Source of the DNA: Akkermansia sp.
GTDB lineage: Bacteria; Verrucomicrobiota; Verrucomicrobiia; Verrucomicrobiales; Akkermansiaceae
Assembly (NCBI GenBank): GCA_017477935.1
Contig: JAFVIC010000032.1
Location: 1-46,191 of the forward strand
Direction: 5' to 3'
Length of the DNA: 46,191 bases
In this document: positions 38,603-46,191 of the stretch, piece by piece
Layout of the letters: the number at the start of each line of letters is the position of its first letter
Numbering within the stretch: position 1 is the first letter of the stretch
Notes under the pieces: generated by a model
Database searches by the model: none
The model's input: only the letters and a program-made list of their open reading frames with translations
Told to the model about the DNA's origin: nothing
Made by a program: the position numbers and the translations under genes

Positions 38603-41600
38603 CTAACCGAGGCTCGCCGCAAGCTGGCGTGCAGTCTCAAACGCGAGGTCTCGCGCGGTCTGGCGAATGTCCATGCTGCTGTCAATCGTCACGCCATCCA
38701 TATGTAGGTCAACATGGATGCTCGGCGTGGCGCCCTGCTGCCACCATTGCGCTTGCCTGCGCTGTTGCTGCTGTGCTGCGGTCGCGATGTTCAGGCTCGC
38801 GTCATACCGCGCGGAAAGCTCTGGCGCGAACTCGTCGCTCACGATTGCGGCCAGTCTGCGCGACTGGTTCGCAAGCTCGGACTCCCTGGAGCGCATGCTG
38901 CTGAGGAAGTTGTCTACGAGCTCGCCGCCCCACTTGTCATCGTCGTGCAACGGTCCGCGCTCTGGCGTCGAGTGGTGCAAGTACATGGAGACCGCGCTTG
39001 CGATTGACATGGCCTGGTTGACTACGGAGCTAAACGTTGCCCCCAGGCCATTGCCGAAGTTGATGCCAGCGTTCCATCCCCAAGTGTTAGTCTGGTTCTG
39101 CAGGTTGCTGAGCGGGTTCTTGGCGGCGTTCGCAAGGCTGTTTGCCTTGCTGCTCACCGAGCTTTGCGCCCTGCCAAGATTGTTTGCGAACTGTTGCCCC
39201 CCTGAACTCCCCTTCTGCCCGAGGACGTTGGGAACGTTGTTCACGGGGCTGGTCGCAGACTTCGCAAGGCTGTCGGCTGCGCCCTTCACAAGCGGATTCT
39301 TGCTCTGCAACTGCCCTGCGAGGTTTCCGCCAGCCTTGGAACCCGAGTCGCTAAAGCCCTTCTCCATGCTCTTGAGCTTGTCCAACGCATAGTTATGCAT
39401 GCCGTTAACAGTCGTGTTGACTTGCGGCATCGTGCGCTGGAACGGAGAGAGGAACTTGGAGTTGGCGCGCTCGCCATAGCCCGCGAAGTTCTTCTCGTTC
39501 TCCGCAAGCTTATCCTTCATCTGCTGAACGTTTCGCTTCATTTCGTCCAGCGTCTGGCCTGACGTTTTTTTGACTTCGTTAGATACCTTGTCCCCCGCCG
39601 ATTTCGTGGTGTTAACGGCTGCGTTGCCAGCGGATTCGATTGCCTTAACCTGCTCGTCCAAGGAATCCTTAAGCGCGCGAAGCTGCTCCTGCTGGGATTC
39701 GCGAAGGGCGTCCAATTCCTCTTGCTGCTGCTCGCGAACTTGGTCCATGATTTCGGAGTGCTGCTCTTTTAGATTTTCGAGCTCGGTTTCATGGGCTTCG
39801 CGCGTGGCGGCAAGGCGATTTTCGAGCATCTCCTTGTAACTCGCGGTCTGCTGTTCGTGCAAATCGCGCATCCGCTGAATCTGCTCGTCGTTTCTGGCTT
39901 TTAGGTCTTCGAGAATCTTGGCATTTTGTTCGCGTCTTTGCTCGATTTCGAGGTCAAGCGCCTCTTTCCTCTTTTCGTATTCGGCCTCGTTGTCGGCCTG
40001 AATCCGTTCGAGTCGCTCGTCCCTTTGCTGCTGATATTGGGCCTTCTCGTTTTCGTATTGCTCCTTGAGCGCGTCCTTCTTGATGTCGGTCTCTTCCTTG
40101 ATAAGAGACTTCTGTTCCTCAAGTCGGTCGATCTCGTCCTGACGCTCCTGCTCGCGCTGTTCGTATGCGATCTCTGCCAGATAGTCGGCCAAAGCCTTCT
40201 CCGCCTCGGCACGCTTGCGTCGGCTCTTTGCGCGGTCTACCTCGCGTTGCAGCTCGGCGATTTTTTCCGTACGGTCCTTCTCGGTGTTGACGCGCTTCTC
40301 GGCCTCGGACTCTGCCTCAAGTTGCTTGATCCTGGCATCGATGCCCTTTGAACCGTCTTGCTCCTCCAAGAGCTTGACCTTGGCCTGGTACTCGCGCTCC
40401 ATTTCCTTAATGCGAGCATCGGTCGCGGCCTTGTACTGCTTGACCTCGGTGGCCTGAGCGGCCTTTAGGTCCTTCAGAATCTTGTCGTTTTTCTTGCGTT
40501 CGGCGTCAACCTCGGCAGAAAGCGCCTTGGACCTAGCGGCATATCGCTTGTCGAGCGAGGTTTTTAGGGCCTTCTCCTGATCCTCGAACTGCTTTTTCTG
40601 CTCGGAGAGCTTCTTTTCGTTCGACTTGCGAATCTGGTCCTCTTCGGCGGAGAACTCCTTGGAACGCTGCTTTTCCTCGGCGGCAAACTGCTTTTGAAGC
40701 TGCTTGTTGTAGCGCTCGTTGGCCTTTTGCTGCTCTTTCAGGATTCGCTCGTTCGCTTTTTGCTGCTGGCGGTAGATTTCGTCGTTGGCCTTACGCTGTT
40801 CCTCTGCGGCCTGACTCGCCGCCTGCCTTGCAGCGTTTGCGGCCTCCTGAGCAGCTTTTCTAGCTTCCTCTGCCGCCTTGTCTCCCGCCTGGCCTACCGA
40901 TATACCAAATTTGCCAAGGATGCCAGAGATCGACGCAATGGTACCGTCGAATGCCGCGAGAATCTCCGCAAGTTGTGCCTCGGTGAGGTTGGCATATTGC
41001 TGTCCCGTGACTCCTGCGGCGGTCATCGCGGCCTTAAGCGACGAGAACTTGGAGGAGCCGTCGCCCAAGGTCTTGAGCTTGCCGTCCAGGAACTCGACGT
41101 TGCCCGCGAGGTCCTTGCTCGATTGCTGCAATCCGTTGAAGGAGTTAGAGAGCTCCGCCGCCTTCATAGCGGTCTGGGCGTTGTTGAACATGCTGATGGG
41201 GTCCATGAGCATGTTCATGTTCTTCGCGGCGTCCTGGTATGCAGCGCCCATGTCCTTAGAAACCTGCTTGAGCGCCATCTCGTTTTCGATTTGTGCCTTG
41301 ATGGCGTCGTTGTACAGCTCGATGTACGCCTTCTGTTCGGCTTGGCGCTTGTAGGCTTCGGTCACCTCGTCAATCTGACCAGGCAACAGGCTCAGCGTTC
41401 CGCGCGTCGCATCCGTGACCTCGATGGCGGCGCCAGTGATCTGGTTGTATTGATCAACGGCGTTCTTGAGCCTTTCCTGCTCTGCCGCCGTGAGCTCGCT
41501 CTGCGAAGAGAGGTTCTTCATCGTGGCCGCGTACTCGTCCACGAGCTTCGCGTTCGTGCCGAGCTCACCAAGCGTGTCCTTGGCTTCCTTCGCGTAGTCG

Positions 41601-43516
41601 CTCGCCGCCTTGAGACCGTCCGTTGCTTCCTTGAGCGTGCCAGACAGCGTTGCGGAGGACGTGGATGCGCCTTGCTCGGCCTCGGACAGGGCGCTTACGT
41701 TTTCGGCCATGTCGCTCAAAGAACCGCCCGCGAGCGTCGTGACCTTGGAAACGCCATTGGTGGCATTGCTGACAAGCTCTAGGTTCTGGGCGTAGTCCAA
41801 AAGCATCTTGCCAGCCTCGACCAAACCAACGATAGCGGCAAGCGCACCGCTTGCAGTCGTCGCTGCGCTGCCGAGCTTCGCGAATCCCTCGGCTCCCCCA
41901 CCGAGCGCCGTCACGAGTGAGCCAACGTCGCCGATGCCACGACCGACGACAGAAAGCACGGGTCCGAGTGCTGCAGTCAGTCCGATGGCGGAGAGGATCG
42001 TACGCTGCTGTCCCTCGTCCATGTCGGCGAAAGCCTTGGCGCCGCTCTCAATCGCGTCGAAGAGCGGTTGTGCCGCGTCGAGCGCATCCAGGAGCGCATC
42101 CGCGAGCGGCTTGCCAATCTTTTCGAGGATGGCCGTCACGCGGTTGCGGAGCATCTCCATCTTGGCCGCAAGAGAGTCGTTGCGGTTCGCAACCTCTTCG
42201 GAGAGCGCCGTGTTCTCCTGCCATGCGCGGTTCGCCGTGTCGATGGCCGTTGTGAGCGCCTCGGAGTTACCAGCCAGTCGCTTCATGGCGTCGGTCTGGC
42301 GAATGGAGTTAATCCCGAGGTTTTCGAGCATGACGCTCATGTTGCCGCCAGCGTCAGCGGCCGCACCCATGTTTGTGAGCAACGCCTCAAGCGCCTCGGT
42401 CGGCTTGCTGGACCAAGCGGATGCAAACTCATCGGCGCTCATGCCGGCAGTCGCAGCCCACGTTGCCACGTTCTCAGAGCCCGTCGCAACGTCTTTGTCA
42501 ATCTGGCTGATGATGGTGGAAATGGCGGTACCGCCAGCCTCCGCCTCCATGCCAACCGAGGACAGGCCAGCGGCGAGACCGAGTATCTCGGCATTGCTCA
42601 TGCCCACCTGCGAGCCCGCTGCGGCGATGCGCTGAGCCATGGAGCTGATGTTGCTCTCCGTGGTGGAGGTAGTGTTTCCAAGCGCAACGATTGTGCTTGC
42701 GTAGTTTTCGCTGTACTTCTGGGCCATACCAGTGATGTTGGCGAACTGCGCCATCTCGGTCGTGGCCTGCTCGGCGTTCATGTTGGTCGCGATATCGAGC
42801 CCCGTGCCAACGCGGCCAATCATCTCTAATTGGTCAATGGTGTAACCAAGTTGCGCACCGAGCGCCTCCACCTGCAACACTTGGTCGGCAGACACGGCGT
42901 TGGTCTTGCTGTACTCGATTGCAGCATCCTTGAGCTTTTGGTAGTCCTCTTCGGTGCCGTCCACGGTCTTGCGCACGTCGGTAAGGGCAGTGTCCACGGT
43001 CGTTGCGGCCCCGATGGCTGCCGCCGAAAACCCCACGATGGGAACCGTGAGGTGCGCGGTCATCTTGTCACCCACCGACGCCACCGTGCCGCCGATGTTC
43101 TGCATGCTCTCGCCGACGCTCTTCATGTTGTCCGCGAGCTGCCCGAGACCGCCGCCCATGTTCTTTTGCTGGCCGAGCTTGTCCATCTGGTCGTTGAGGT
43201 TCTTGAGCTTAGCTTCAGCGATATCGACCTGCTGTGTGAGTCGCGTGATTACCTCGGGGTCCTTGGCGTTCTGCAGCGCGGCCTTGAGCGCGTCAACGCG
43301 ATCCTCGGTTATCTTGATTTGCTTGGCCACGACCTCGGCGCGGTCGCCGATGAGGTTGAGGCTCTTGGGGTCCATCCTGAGCGCCGCGTCGAGCTGTCGC
43401 GCGGCGCCCTGGGTCTGACGCATCTGGGAGTTCATGTCGGCGAGGACCTTGGCGAGCTCGGTATCGTCACCCTTGTACTGGATGGTTACGCCCTTGTAGT
43501 AGTCCTTGGTAGCCAT
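38603..43516 (-). CDS. Tape measure protein
   Basis: A protein of 1637 aa, by far the longest gene. Residues 130-430 carry the TP901-type core (ATTVDTALTDVRKTVDGTEE, MAQFANITGMAQ, AAGLSSVGMEAEAGGTAI). About 465-560 is hydrophobic and Gly/Ala-rich. From about 925 to 1375 runs a very long, charged coiled coil rich in Gln, Glu, Lys and Arg. The C-terminus has HHSTPERGPLHDDDKWGG, common in tape measures of Gram-positive phages. At about 0.15 nm per residue the tail would be near 245 nm (inference). GGGAGGG lies before the ATG. Confidence 0.93.
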   Translation of the reverse strand: MATKDYYKGVTIQYKGDDTELAKVLADMNSQMRQTQGAARQLDAALRMDPKSLNLIGDRAEVVAKQIKITEDRVDALKAALQNAKDPEVITRLTQQVDIAEAKLKNLNDQMDKLGQQKNMGGGLGQLADNMKSVGESMQNIGGTVASVGDKMTAHLTVPIVGFSAAAIGAATTVDTALTDVRKTVDGTEEDYQKLKDAAIEYSKTNAVSADQVLQVEALGAQLGYTIDQLEMIGRVGTGLDIATNMNAEQATTEMAQFANITGMAQKYSENYASTIVALGNTTSTTESNISSMAQRIAAAGSQVGMSNAEILGLAAGLSSVGMEAEAGGTAISTIISQIDKDVATGSENVATWAATAGMSADEFASAWSSKPTEALEALLTNMGAAADAGGNMSVMLENLGINSIRQTDAMKRLAGNSEALTTAIDTANRAWQENTALSEEVANRNDSLAAKMEMLRNRVTAILEKIGKPLADALLDALDAAQPLFDAIESGAKAFADMDEGQQRTILSAIGLTAALGPVLSVVGRGIGDVGSLVTALGGGAEGFAKLGSAATTASGALAAIVGLVEAGKMLLDYAQNLELVSNATNGVSKVTTLAGGSLSDMAENVSALSEAEQGASTSSATLSGTLKEATDGLKAASDYAKEAKDTLGELGTNAKLVDEYAATMKNLSSQSELTAAEQERLKNAVDQYNQITGAAIEVTDATRGTLSLLPGQIDEVTEAYKRQAEQKAYIELYNDAIKAQIENEMALKQVSKDMGAAYQDAAKNMNMLMDPISMFNNAQTAMKAAELSNSFNGLQQSSKDLAGNVEFLDGKLKTLGDGSSKFSSLKAAMTAAGVTGQQYANLTEAQLAEILAAFDGTIASISGILGKFGISVGQAGDKAAEEARKAAQEAANAARQAASQAAEEQRKANDEIYRQQQKANERILKEQQKANERYNKQLQKQFAAEEKQRSKEFSAEEDQIRKSNEKKLSEQKKQFEDQEKALKTSLDKRYAARSKALSAEVDAERKKNDKILKDLKAAQATEVKQYKAATDARIKEMEREYQAKVKLLEEQDGSKGIDARIKQLEAESEAEKRVNTEKDRTEKIAELQREVDRAKSRRKRAEAEKALADYLAEIAYEQREQERQDEIDRLEEQKSLIKEETDIKKDALKEQYENEKAQYQQQRDERLERIQADNEAEYEKRKEALDLEIEQRREQNAKILEDLKARNDEQIQRMRDLHEQQTASYKEMLENRLAATREAHETELENLKEQHSEIMDQVREQQQEELDALRESQQEQLRALKDSLDEQVKAIESAGNAAVNTTKSAGDKVSNEVKKTSGQTLDEMKRNVQQMKDKLAENEKNFAGYGERANSKFLSPFQRTMPQVNTTVNGMHNYALDKLKSMEKGFSDSGSKAGGNLAGQLQSKNPLVKGAADSLAKSATSPVNNVPNVLGQKGSSGGQQFANNLGRAQSSVSSKANSLANAAKNPLSNLQNQTNTWGWNAGINFGNGLGATFSSVVNQAMSIASAVSMYLHHSTPERGPLHDDDKWGGELVDNFLSSMRSRESELANQSRRLAAIVSDEFAPELSARYDASLNIATAAQQQQRRQAQWWQQGATPSIHVDLHMDGVTIDSSMDIRQTARDLAFETARQLAASLG

Positions 43517-43564
43517 AAGGCAATCCCTCCCATGTGCGTGCTAGGTTTTGATTTGTGGTATTGG

Positions 43565-43780
43565 TCAGCCATACAGCGCGTCCACTGCGGCCATCCCCGT
43601 GACGGTCCCGCCCACGCGCTCCTTTGACGGTATCGCCCATGCGGAGAGGATTGCGAGCGTCTTATCGCACTCAAGCGGGCTCATGGCAAGCGCCTCTTCG
43701 TACGGGATGCCACCACGAACGAGAGCGAGGATATCCGCCTGCTCGGGCCATGCCTGGGACTCAGCCGTTGGCCTCGTCTG
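43565..43780 (-). CDS. Tail assembly chaperone, frameshift extension (gpT-like)
   Basis: This frame overlaps the end of the gpG-like gene and has no start of its own with a ribosome site. It codes AESQAWPEQADILALVRGGI and ends TVTGMAAVDALYG. Its place between gpG and tape measure is that of the T extension made by ribosomal frameshifting. It lies in the +1 (equal to -2) frame to gpG. The 5' border given is approximate, because the slip site is not fixed. Confidence 0.7.
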   Translation of the reverse strand, partial: QTRPTAESQAWPEQADILALVRGGIPYEEALAMSPLECDKTLAILSAWAIPSKERVGGTVTGMAAVDALYG

Positions 43781-44270
43781 CTCTGGTGGCTTGCTCGACC
43801 TCGTTGGATTCTGCAGCGTTGCTCTGTCCTCCGACGTCCCGAAAGAACGCGCGTTCGGACAAGTCAACGCACACCGCCTCAAAGAGGTCAAGATCCTCCT
43901 GCGCGTTGGATGGCAGGGAGAGCCACCAGGCGTCAAACTCGTCATAGGTCATGTCGGTCGAGCCCGCTGCCTTTGCGAGCGCCCACGCTGCGGCCACCAC
44001 CTGTCGCGGTATCTCGCCGCCCGACACGTTGCATGCCGAGCTTATGGCGACATCGAGCTTGAGGCGCCCGGAGTACGCGACCTCGTAGGGCTCGCCGATG
44101 GGATTGTTGTCCTTGTCGCGCTCCTGGCGAATCACGCCCGACGTGCCGAGCGTGGAAACGTCGTTGCGGAATCGGTCTCCGTATATGCGCTCCGCGAGCT
44201 TGGAGGCGACGAGCTCGAACTTGTAGCCCCCAAGCATCACGGTAGCGCGGTTGTCGTGGACATCAGCCAT
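43761..44270 (-). CDS. Tail assembly chaperone (gpG-like)
   Basis: A protein of 169 aa. It begins MADVHDNRATVMLGGYKFEL and has a helical C-terminal half with an acidic, Ala-rich end (VGGQSNAAESNEVEQATRAD). Gene order major tail protein, this, tape measure matches the gpG slot, and the next frame continues in a way that fits a gpGT fusion. It keeps the tape measure soluble while the tube assembles. AAGGAA precedes the ATG. Confidence 0.8.
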   Translation of the reverse strand: MADVHDNRATVMLGGYKFELVASKLAERIYGDRFRNDVSTLGTSGVIRQERDKDNNPIGEPYEVAYSGRLKLDVAISSACNVSGGEIPRQVVAAAWALAKAAGSTDMTYDEFDAWWLSLPSNAQEDLDLFEAVCVDLSERAFFRDVGGQSNAAESNEVEQATRADEANG

Positions 44271-44273
44271 CGA

Positions 44274-45137
44274 CTATTCCTTGGTGACGATGACGATGTA
44301 GATGTTCGTGGTCGGCTCGTCCTCGCCGTCGCTGACGGTTACGACGACGGTGTTGGCGCCACTCTCCCATGTCGCAGCGGTACCACTGGTGTGCTCAGAG
44401 CCGTTTACCTCGATGGTGACCTCGGCGTCGCTGTCTGCAGCGGTGGCGGTCACGGCGTCGGTGGCGTTGGAGGTCGTGACGGTGTACGCCTCGATGTCGG
44501 CGTCGAAGGCGGGAGAGAGCGTGAGCGAGCCGATGGTGAGCGTGGAGAGCTTGGTGCTCACGGGAACCACTGGCGGGTCGAACGAGGGCGTGGGAACGGC
44601 ATCGAGGAACGTGGCGAAGCCGGGCTGACCCTCACGGCACTTGTACTCCTTGCCGTTGACGGTGATAGTGGCCGTCTCGGGAGACTCGGTGGCGTTCTCG
44701 CCCTTAGTCTGGTAGGCAGCGGCGGCGGGCTCGGAGCTGACGCACTCGGTCTTCCAGATGCGCGTCTTGCCAAGCGTACCCTGAACCTCCCAGCCGAACG
44801 CGACAATCTTGGCCTCGTCATCAGGGTCCTTCACGAGGACACCCGTCTGGGCGTCCTGCGTGTGTCCCATAACGTCGGTCTGGTACTTGTCCGAGAACTC
44901 GGCAGCTTGGATGGTAAACGTGTCGTTGCCGCGCGCGCCGTTGACGGTGGCTGGCTTGCCATCGTCGCTGTAGAACGTAGTGGAGTTGGTGGCCGCGCGG
45001 CCGGACTCGTCCACCTGCTCGATACCGTTCTCTATAAACGGGGTACCGTAGCCACTCGCGCCCTTGACAGCGATGACCATGCCGCGTACACCATAGCGAT
45101 AATTAGGCATGTCGTTGGCGGTTACTTCGTTGGGCAT
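44274..45137 (-). CDS. Major tail protein with C-terminal cadherin-like domain
   Basis: A protein of 287 aa. Residues 1-190 are the tube protein (MPNYRYGVRGMVIAVKGASG, NDTFTIQAAEFSDKYQTDVM). After a Pro-rich linker (VPTPSFDPPVVPVS) residues 205-287 form a cadherin-like beta sandwich (LSTLTIGSLTLSPAFDADIE, TVVVTVSDGEDEPTTNIYIV), which would decorate the tail outside. GGAGGGCACATT precedes the ATG at 45137. Confidence 0.88.
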   Translation of the reverse strand: MPNEVTANDMPNYRYGVRGMVIAVKGASGYGTPFIENGIEQVDESGRAATNSTTFYSDDGKPATVNGARGNDTFTIQAAEFSDKYQTDVMGHTQDAQTGVLVKDPDDEAKIVAFGWEVQGTLGKTRIWKTECVSSEPAAAAYQTKGENATESPETATITVNGKEYKCREGQPGFATFLDAVPTPSFDPPVVPVSTKLSTLTIGSLTLSPAFDADIEAYTVTTSNATDAVTATAADSDAEVTIEVNGSEHTSGTAATWESGANTVVVTVSDGEDEPTTNIYIVIVTKE

Positions 45138-45149
45138 AATGTGCCCTCC

Positions 45150-45479
45150 TTATCTTTCGTAGACTTCGATCATGTATGTGGTGGTCACGAGATCTGCGTC
45201 ACCTCTGTAGCCACCCTTCTTGTCCCAACCGACGTACGCGGCATCCAGCGCCGCCTCGATTCGTCCCTCAAGGGCGAGGTCGCGGTCTATGGCGTGCAAA
45301 ACGATGTCGTAGCTCGCCAATGCCTTGTGCGTTCGGTTGTCGGAACCAAAGTTGCGTGTTTCGTTGAGATACGCCTCCGCGTACGGAGGTTCGGGAGTGT
45401 CGTGGAATCGGACGTGCGCGACGGGTACGCCGTTGGACTTGAATGCCGCGATCGCATCAGACAGAAGTTCGGCCATCAT
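45150..45479 (-). CDS. Tail terminator-like protein
   Basis: A protein of 109 aa. The pattern fits small tail terminators (gpU-like / HK97 gp11-type): a helix at the start, then strands with KALASYDIVLHAIDRD and LVTTTYMIEVYER at the end. It sits directly before the major tail protein gene and after the gp10-like gene, the usual slot. ATGATG at 45479/45476 gives two possible starts. Confidence 0.7.
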   Translation of the reverse strand: MMAELLSDAIAAFKSNGVPVAHVRFHDTPEPPYAEAYLNETRNFGSDNRTHKALASYDIVLHAIDRDLALEGRIEAALDAAYVGWDKKGGYRGDADLVTTTYMIEVYER

Positions 45480-45913
45480 GCGCCTCCAATCCCAAGAAGC
45501 TGTTCTAGCTTCCTGATTCCGCGTTCCTGCGCTTGTCGTAGGTGGTGGTCTGGGTCAGCTGGACCAACATGGCCGTACGGACCGCCATACTGGTTCTTGG
45601 TGTCGTGGCCGTCCTCAAGCAAATGCGTGAGAGTCCAGAATTTGCGATTCGAAACAACTGCCTGATGGTGGCCTTCTTTATCGAAGAAGTCACATCCCCA
45701 CGAGCGCGAGTAGGCGCCAGTACGTTTCGGCGAGTTGGAGCGAAGGTCGGAGCGTGTGGACTTGCCAACCTCGTGGATGGCCTCTTGAAGCTCTTCATCA
45801 AGCTCATCGTTAAATGCGCTTAGCAAATCCATATGCGCATTAAAGAAGGACATTCCATCTCTAAGGCTCGTTCCAGCGTTAACGGTATAGTTGTCAACTC
45901 TGAATTTAGCCAC
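45476..45913 (-). CDS. HK97 gp10-like head-tail protein
   Basis: A protein of 145 aa from a GTG at 45913 behind GAGGGGAG; the open frame reaches 46159 but within the head closure gene. The centre KSTRSDLRSNSPKRTGAYSR is the hallmark of HK97-gp10-like proteins, followed by the conserved HLLEDGHDTKNQYGGPYGHV type of end. It joins the tail tube to the neck. Confidence 0.85.
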   Translation of the reverse strand: MAKFRVDNYTVNAGTSLRDGMSFFNAHMDLLSAFNDELDEELQEAIHEVGKSTRSDLRSNSPKRTGAYSRSWGCDFFDKEGHHQAVVSNRKFWTLTHLLEDGHDTKNQYGGPYGHVGPADPDHHLRQAQERGIRKLEQLLGIGGA

Positions 45914-46191
45914 GGTCGGCTCCCCTCTCGCGGCACGTGAGATCAACCCACCTTCCATGCGATTCGGTTGACATGACGGTGTAGGTCCTGCCAGAGCGTC
46001 GTACGTGTTGCTCGCCTTCGTAGTCCGAGGCACGCAGACGCAACGTAAGCGCCGCTGCGAGCGAATCGGACCCATTGGCCGTGCTGCGTCTGAGAGACGG
46101 CGAAAGGCTACGTACGTTAACGAGAATGGGCGTCTCCCGTGTCTTGTGAGGGATTCCAACCGCGTCGTACTCGTAGGATTCGGACAAAAGC
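45906..46191 (-). CDS. Head closure protein, C-terminal part (continues at 491-1)
   Basis: This is the 3' part of the gene that begins at 491. The last 141 bases shown here repeat 1-141. It ends SHGRWVDLTCRERGADRG with a TAA at 45906. The GTG of the next gene overlaps the final codons. Read together with the left-end entry it gives a 211-aa protein. Confidence 0.75.
   Translation of the reverse strand, partial: LLSESYEYDAVGIPHKTRETPILVNVRSLSPSLRRSTANGSDSLAAALTLRLRASDYEGEQHVRRSGRTYTVMSTESHGRWVDLTCRERGADRG
46051..46191. repeat. Terminal repeat, right copy
   Basis: Exact copy of 1-141. See the left copy; it closes the contig into a circle of 46,050 bp. Confidence 0.92.

Noticed and set aside
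43548..45665. Plus-strand open frame of 705 codons
   Set aside because: It runs opposite to five well-supported tail genes, has no ribosome site, and its sequence is the Val/Arg/Gly-rich kind expected from the reverse of GC-rich genes.

Overview
The window is one complete temperate tailed-phage genome (siphovirus-type gene set) written as a circularly permuted contig. Bases 1-141 are repeated exactly at 46051-46191, so the circular unit is 46,050 bp and one head-tail gene is cut by the ends. Nearly all genes run on the minus strand in tight, overlapping order. The genome looks about 55-60% GC. The endolysin (GH25 plus a cysteine peptidase plus three ChW-type repeats) and the BppU-like tail genes point to a Gram-positive, probably gut, host. 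A host in Coriobacteriia or a high-GC Firmicute is a guess.

Layout, following minus-strand transcription. Early region 25297 to 7678: Cro-like regulator, a 670-bp gene-free structured region, excisionase-like HTH, Rad50/SMC-like ATPase, Sak4-like recombinase, DUF669 protein, a DEAD/DEAH helicase split at its Walker A motif by an intein with a LAGLIDADG endonuclease, two HNH genes, a cluster of very small zinc-ribbon and hypothetical genes, a primase-helicase, an iteron/cruciform region, RusA resolvase and a sigma-like DUF1492/RinA-type late regulator. Late region 7538 to 1 and on through 46050 to 28186: HNH, TerS, TerL, portal, ClpP-type protease, HK97-type capsid, connectors, tail terminator, major tail protein, frameshifted tail chaperone, tape measure, Dit, a tail protein with YadA-like repeats and an S74 chaperone, two BppU-like proteins, the tail fibre, holin and endolysin. 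Lysogeny region on the plus strand, 25418 to 28146: repressor, membrane protein with an FxLYD-like domain, integrase, attP and a 43-aa gene.

The standout system lies at 30863-33361. The minus-strand fibre gene contains the octamer ATTCGGTG at residues 362-364. Immediately downstream, on the opposite strand, lie five promoterless and mostly start-less fibre C-terminal cassettes. Each begins with the same octamer in the same reading frame and each ends with its own stop one base before the next octamer. A second tyrosine recombinase, distinct from the integrase, ends 5 bp before the first octamer. I read this as a phage-borne shufflon-like (or integron-like) receptor-binding switch able to give six alternative fibre tips. 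The geometry and frames are visible in the sequence; activity is inferred.
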